Below, piece by piece: positions 57,264-59,853 of a DNA stretch of 59,853 nt. The position numbers and the translations under genes are program-made. The DNA is from Spirochaetaceae bacterium (GTDB taxonomy: Bacteria > Spirochaetota > Spirochaetia > DSM-27196 > PWMO01). The DNA is taken from NCBI GenBank assembly GCA_007693325.1, contig REDW01000089.1, positions 1-59,853 of the forward strand. Direction: 5' to 3'. Below the pieces are notes generated by a model. That model did no database searches, was not told where the DNA came from, and saw only the letters and a list, made by a program, of their open reading frames with translations. The first letter of the stretch is position 1. Every line of letters starts with the position of its first letter.

Positions 57264-57788
57264 CTACGGCCTATAAACGATACCGGTTTGGATCCGGGTA
57301 GCCGTGTTGATCCAGTCTGGACCGCCGAACAACAGGTCCTGCTGTATCTCCAGAAACCAGCTCATGACGGCGTGTACCTCGGCCCGGACTCCCGCCTTGG
57401 CGTAGGGGCCCATCAGGAATCGCGAATCGGATTTGTCAGTTCTGAAGAGAAAAGTGGGTGTGACCCCGGCGCCGAAAAGCCCGGTAATTGTCTCGCCGGG
57501 AAACAGGAAGTTCATCCCAAGTGTAGCGGGAAGCAGTATCCTGGGAACGATGTCACCGTCATCATCTCTGGTAGTACGGATGGCAAAGTCGGCGCCGATC
57601 TGTACTTCCATCTGTTCTGCAGTTTCGATCAGCACGGTGGCCCCGGTGGCCAGAAAGAACTCATCATAACGGAAGAAATTGCCACCCAGCGAGAAACCGT
57701 AGGCTGTCTGAGCCTCGGCCTGCGCAGCACCGCTGAGTGACACCAATCCGGCAACCGCAACTACCAGACATAATCTGCGACGCGTCAT
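57264..57788 (-). CDS. Small outer-membrane barrel protein
   Basis: 174 residues. Signal peptide about 1-27 (LCLVVAVAGLVSLSGAAQA). Alternating beta strands (GFSLGGNFFRYDEFFL, MEVQIGADFAIRTT, LPATLGMNFLFPG, MSWFLEIQQDLLFG) suit an eight-stranded barrel. Ends IVYRP, not aromatic, which is slightly atypical. A TATAGT -10 box (57801-57796) lies seven bases before ATG and no Shine-Dalgarno is present. Confidence 0.6.
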   Translation of the reverse strand: MTRRRLCLVVAVAGLVSLSGAAQAEAQTAYGFSLGGNFFRYDEFFLATGATVLIETAEQMEVQIGADFAIRTTRDDDGDIVPRILLPATLGMNFLFPGETITGLFGAGVTPTFLFRTDKSDSRFLMGPYAKAGVRAEVHAVMSWFLEIQQDLLFGGPDWINTATRIQTGIVYRP

Positions 57789-57818
57789 AGTCTGTACTAT
57801 AGCGCATCCGGCGGTATT

Positions 57819-58964
57819 TTACACTTGCAGCGGATAGGCACCGTGCGTTCTGGCCGCTTCAAACATGGTTACGATGTTCTGCGGCGGAATGTCCGCCTGC
57901 ATATGGTTGGCCGACGTGAGAATGAAGCCCCCACCGGCGGCGAACGTACGCACGCATCTTTGTACGTCTGCTACTACGTCGTCCGTGGTGCCCGGTAGAG
58001 CGTTCTTTAAATCCACGCCGCCCATGAAGCACAATCTGTCGCCAAACTCTCTTTTGATCCGGCCCCAGTCCACCGCCTGCAGCGGCTCCAGCGGATTGAG
58101 GATATCAACGCCTATCTCGACGAGGCTTCCTATAATGCTGGTTATGGCACCGTCCGAATGAAAGGCAACCGGTAGATCGGAGCGATAAGACTTGACCGAC
58201 TGAACTATGCGGGCAAGCGCGGGCTTCAGCATGCTATCGAACGCATCCGGAGAAATCATAAGATCGCTGGTGCCACCGTAATCATCGCCAGGAATCTCAA
58301 AGAAATCCAGGTCATCGCCGCACAGCTCAAGATAGATCTCCTGCGTCCGGATAATCACGTCGGCACACTTGTCTACCAGGCGCTGTGCGATCTCCGGCTC
58401 GGCAATCATGTCCATGTAGAAGTCCTCGCGTCCACGCAGAACCGATGCCTGCTCGAACGGGCCGTAGGAGTTAACCGCGCGCGCCGCCAGGGCGTGGTCC
58501 GGATAGTTTCGCTTGAGGAACGCCATGCGATCCTTGATCAACGCTACATCGAGGTATTGCGCGGGATCAGGCCAGGCGTATGCTTCGATCTGCTCAAGGT
58601 CGGCCCCGCTCAGCGGCGGGTTGACCGAAGATATGTGCGGCCCGCTGCGCTGCCACTCTACGCCCCACGCGTCCTTGCAGTCTCCGTCCATCCTGGCACC
58701 GCCCAGGTCGGTAAACCCCGACCAGACGTAGCGCACATCGGTGTCCAGAGCGTCCAGAATCCGTTCGTCGTAGTAATTGGAATTTCGCGGCTTCTGTTTG
58801 CGAAACGGCGCCAGCGGCGCTTCGAGCCCCAGGTGCTTCAAGAGATTGAAATAGGTGTCATCGTTGAGGGTGTAGTAGCTGCCCCACAGGGCGGTGGGAA
58901 CGCGATCCGGCTGCTGCCGCTGAATAGCTGCCTGGACCCGTTCTCTGGACGTCATTGAACTCAC
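57819..58964 (-). CDS. Uroporphyrinogen decarboxylase-family protein (methyltransferase-like)
   Basis: 381 residues. GTG start supported by AGGAGG exactly seven bases upstream. UroD-like TIM barrel: SRERVQAAIQRQQPDRVP at the N-terminus, FFEIPGDDYGGTSDLMISPD, the conserved AFHSDGAI turn, LNPLEPLQAVDWGRIKREFGDRLCFMGGVD, and GGGFILTSANHMQADIPP. This branch, without the heme-pathway Arg motif, resembles corrinoid-linked methyltransferases (MtaA/CmuA group). Substrate unknown; no corrinoid protein nearby. Confidence 0.75.
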   Translation of the reverse strand: MSSMTSRERVQAAIQRQQPDRVPTALWGSYYTLNDDTYFNLLKHLGLEAPLAPFRKQKPRNSNYYDERILDALDTDVRYVWSGFTDLGGARMDGDCKDAWGVEWQRSGPHISSVNPPLSGADLEQIEAYAWPDPAQYLDVALIKDRMAFLKRNYPDHALAARAVNSYGPFEQASVLRGREDFYMDMIAEPEIAQRLVDKCADVIIRTQEIYLELCGDDLDFFEIPGDDYGGTSDLMISPDAFDSMLKPALARIVQSVKSYRSDLPVAFHSDGAITSIIGSLVEIGVDILNPLEPLQAVDWGRIKREFGDRLCFMGGVDLKNALPGTTDDVVADVQRCVRTFAAGGGFILTSANHMQADIPPQNIVTMFEAARTHGAYPLQV

Positions 58965-59004
58965 TTAAGGGCCTCCTGCTGCTGAGGCTCGTGACCGAGC
59001 CCCC

Positions 59005-59027
59005 AAAAAAACCGACCATCGGGTCGG
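59005..59027 (-). terminator. Terminator after the tRNA-like sequence
   Basis: Minus strand six-bp stem CCGACC/GGTCGG (59027-59022 with 59017-59012), four-base loop, T7 (59011-59005). Confidence 0.75.
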
Positions 59028-59031
59028 CTCT

Positions 59032-59108
59032 GGGCGAAATTGGAGTTGAACCAACGACCTCTTGCATGCCGATGCCCAGGGCCATTGCGGAGCCACACTA
59101 TATCGCCG
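59032..59108 (-). pseudogene. Degenerate tRNA-Ala(GGC)-like sequence
   Basis: About 77 bases. The 3' half matches a tRNA-Ala: GGC-type loop followed by GCATGCAAGAGGTC, a T arm GTTGG/TTCAACT/CCAAT and acceptor TTCGCCC. At the 5' end GGCGAT can pair with that acceptor. But the D arm is missing and the 5' strand of the anticodon stem does not pair, so a working tRNA is unlikely. It may be a pseudogene, an integration remnant, or a small RNA built from one. Confidence 0.45.
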
Positions 59109-59126
59109 GTTTGCACGGTTTGTCAA
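59097..59126 (-). promoter_or_regulatory. Strong promoter facing the tRNA-like sequence
   Basis: Minus strand TTGACA (59126-59121), 18-base spacer, TATAGT (59102-59097), close to consensus. The -10 box overlaps the would-be tRNA 5' end, so the transcript would begin near 59090 and end at the terminator: about 85 bases. Confidence 0.55.
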
Positions 59127-59200
59127 CGGACCGCTGTAACATTGCCGCACCTGGTCAGTAGTGATTACCCGTTGATCCGGCAATTCCAACTGAAGTGCAG

Positions 59201-59231
59201 AAAAAACGCCCGGAGTGTTAACCCCGAGCGT
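59201..59231 (-). terminator. Terminator of the 59255 gene
   Basis: Minus strand eight-bp stem (59231-59224 with 59213-59206, one G-U pair), ten-base loop, T6 (59206-59201). Confidence 0.7.
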
Positions 59232-59254
59232 TGCAATTGCCAGAAAACGCTACA

Positions 59255-59740
59255 CTACGGTCTATAGCGCCCACGATTCAATGCATCGCGCACCGCTGAG
59301 CCAATCTTTCCTGACCGAATAGTTGCCGCGGTGAAGCCGTCCACGTCCTGTGTGCTGATAGCATTGAGAGCCGGACCGGAGGGTGAACCTTCCATGTAGG
59401 TCGTTCTCTCCACTATCTCTTGAACACCCCTGGCGCCGATCAGATACTCCAGTGCCTCCACGTGCTGCTGGTAGATCCCTGCTACCGGATCATCGTCCGC
59501 GGCGCGGTAATCTACTCCACGATAGTAGGCCCACCTCAGACTCACAGCAACAATCTCCTGATTCTCCAGGCGGATCTGAACGCTCACGTTGTGCTCTCGG
59601 TCATCGAAGTGACCTCGATAGTCCCCATCGCGCATATCCCATGCGGGCCATTGCGCCGATTGACCTACTACGATCACGGGAACCGCCAAACCAATGAGCA
59701 GAACGACTACGACCAAAACAATACTTCTGCGATTGAACAC
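59255..59740 (-). CDS. Exported FMN-binding-domain-like protein
   Basis: 161 residues from GTG 59740 (GGAGG five bases upstream; promoter ends at 59775, which rules out the longer frame). Signal peptide/anchor about 6-26 (IVLVVVVLLIGLAVPVIVVG). DGDYRGHFDDREHNVSVQIRLENQEIVAVSL resembles the start of FMN_bind domains and VDGFTAATIRSGKIGSAVRDAL the Thr-containing flavin-attachment region (family form SGAT), here with FTAAT. Flavin binding is plausible, not proven. Confidence 0.55.
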   Translation of the reverse strand: MFNRRSIVLVVVVLLIGLAVPVIVVGQSAQWPAWDMRDGDYRGHFDDREHNVSVQIRLENQEIVAVSLRWAYYRGVDYRAADDDPVAGIYQQHVEALEYLIGARGVQEIVERTTYMEGSPSGPALNAISTQDVDGFTAATIRSGKIGSAVRDALNRGRYRP

Positions 59741-59774
59741 TGCTTCCTCCATCCATTTTTCAGTATTGCGTATC

Positions 59775-59803
59775 ATTCTGCCAGTGGTGACCAGGCGTGT
59801 CAA
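59775..59803 (-). promoter_or_regulatory. Promoter of the FMN-binding-like gene
   Basis: Minus strand TTGACA (59803-59798), 17-base spacer, CAGAAT (59780-59775), about 34 bases before GTG 59740. 59804-59853 shows nothing further. Confidence 0.5.
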
Positions 59804-59853
59804 CTACTACGGCGATCTTGCGAACGCAAGCAAGGGCCACAGTGGAGATTTTT

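Noticed and set aside
59005-59260. tmRNA ending in the TTCAACT T-loop
   Set aside because: The transcribed span is only about 85 bases and has no tag-peptide frame or tmRNA 5' end.

Overview
The window looks like chromosomal DNA from a free-living, carotenoid-forming spirochaete (Spirochaetaceae/Spirochaetales type). Supporting signs are the compact V/A-type ATPase operon in the order E-DUF2764-A-B-D-I-K, many lipoproteins, small outer-membrane barrels and TPR proteins, and the absence of an F-type ATPase here. GC is moderately high by eye. The genus is an inference; no rRNA or other diagnostic marker is present.

Layout. 1-1.3 kb: an IS1-like transposase. 1.5-3.3 kb: a barrel protein and a lipoprotein (+). 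3.4-10.7 kb: a minus-strand housekeeping block (purine phosphoribosyltransferase, HtrA protease, Map, TPR protein, NusB, SurA-like isomerase, J-domain protein, flavodoxin-like protein). 10.7-14.1 kb: the glycolytic operon gap-pgk-tpiA plus secG, with a palindromic operator over the gap -35 box. 14.2-18.4 kb: phoH-ybeY-tlyC-TPR. 18.5-25.7 kb: a TPR protein, uvrA and an LptD-like protein that begins with a SAP-like motif. 25.8-33.0 kb: the V-ATPase operon with its own promoter and terminator. 33.1-38.2 kb: a Zn-ribbon protein, murI, rsgA, mutS2 and a lipoprotein.

38.2-43.0 kb: a pentapeptide-repeat protein coupled to a metallo-beta-lactamase-fold pseudoenzyme, then rluA-family, a small membrane protein and yggS on the minus strand, divergent from pdxS-pdxT. 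43.0-46.4 kb: crtI-crtB-prenyl synthase carotenoid operon. 46.6-47.2 kb: an exported FKBP. 47.5-53.6 kb: ilvB-ilvN-leuC-leuD-ilvD. 53.7-57.8 kb: an envelope locus (lipoprotein, FecR-like protein, a barrel protein split by a C5-tract frameshift, a second barrel protein). 57.8-59.8 kb: a UroD-family protein, a degenerate tRNA-Ala-like RNA locus with promoter and terminator, and a small FMN-binding-like exported protein.

Functional links. The V-ATPase ring carries most of the residues that bind Na+ in Enterococcus hirae NtpK, so Na+ coupling is plausible. YggS and PdxST, which both concern pyridoxal phosphate, share a divergent promoter region. Several genes between 38 and 42 kb, and one near 57.8 kb, have a -10 box only 6-8 bases before the start codon and no Shine-Dalgarno, which predicts leaderless mRNAs. 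The most unusual items are the frameshifted barrel gene and its FecR/lipoprotein partners, the SAP-like motif on a secreted LptD-like protein, the pentapeptide/MBL-pseudoenzyme pair, and the degenerate tRNA-Ala-like RNA locus. Translation starts were often moved inward from the longest frame because a clear Shine-Dalgarno or promoter decides the start.
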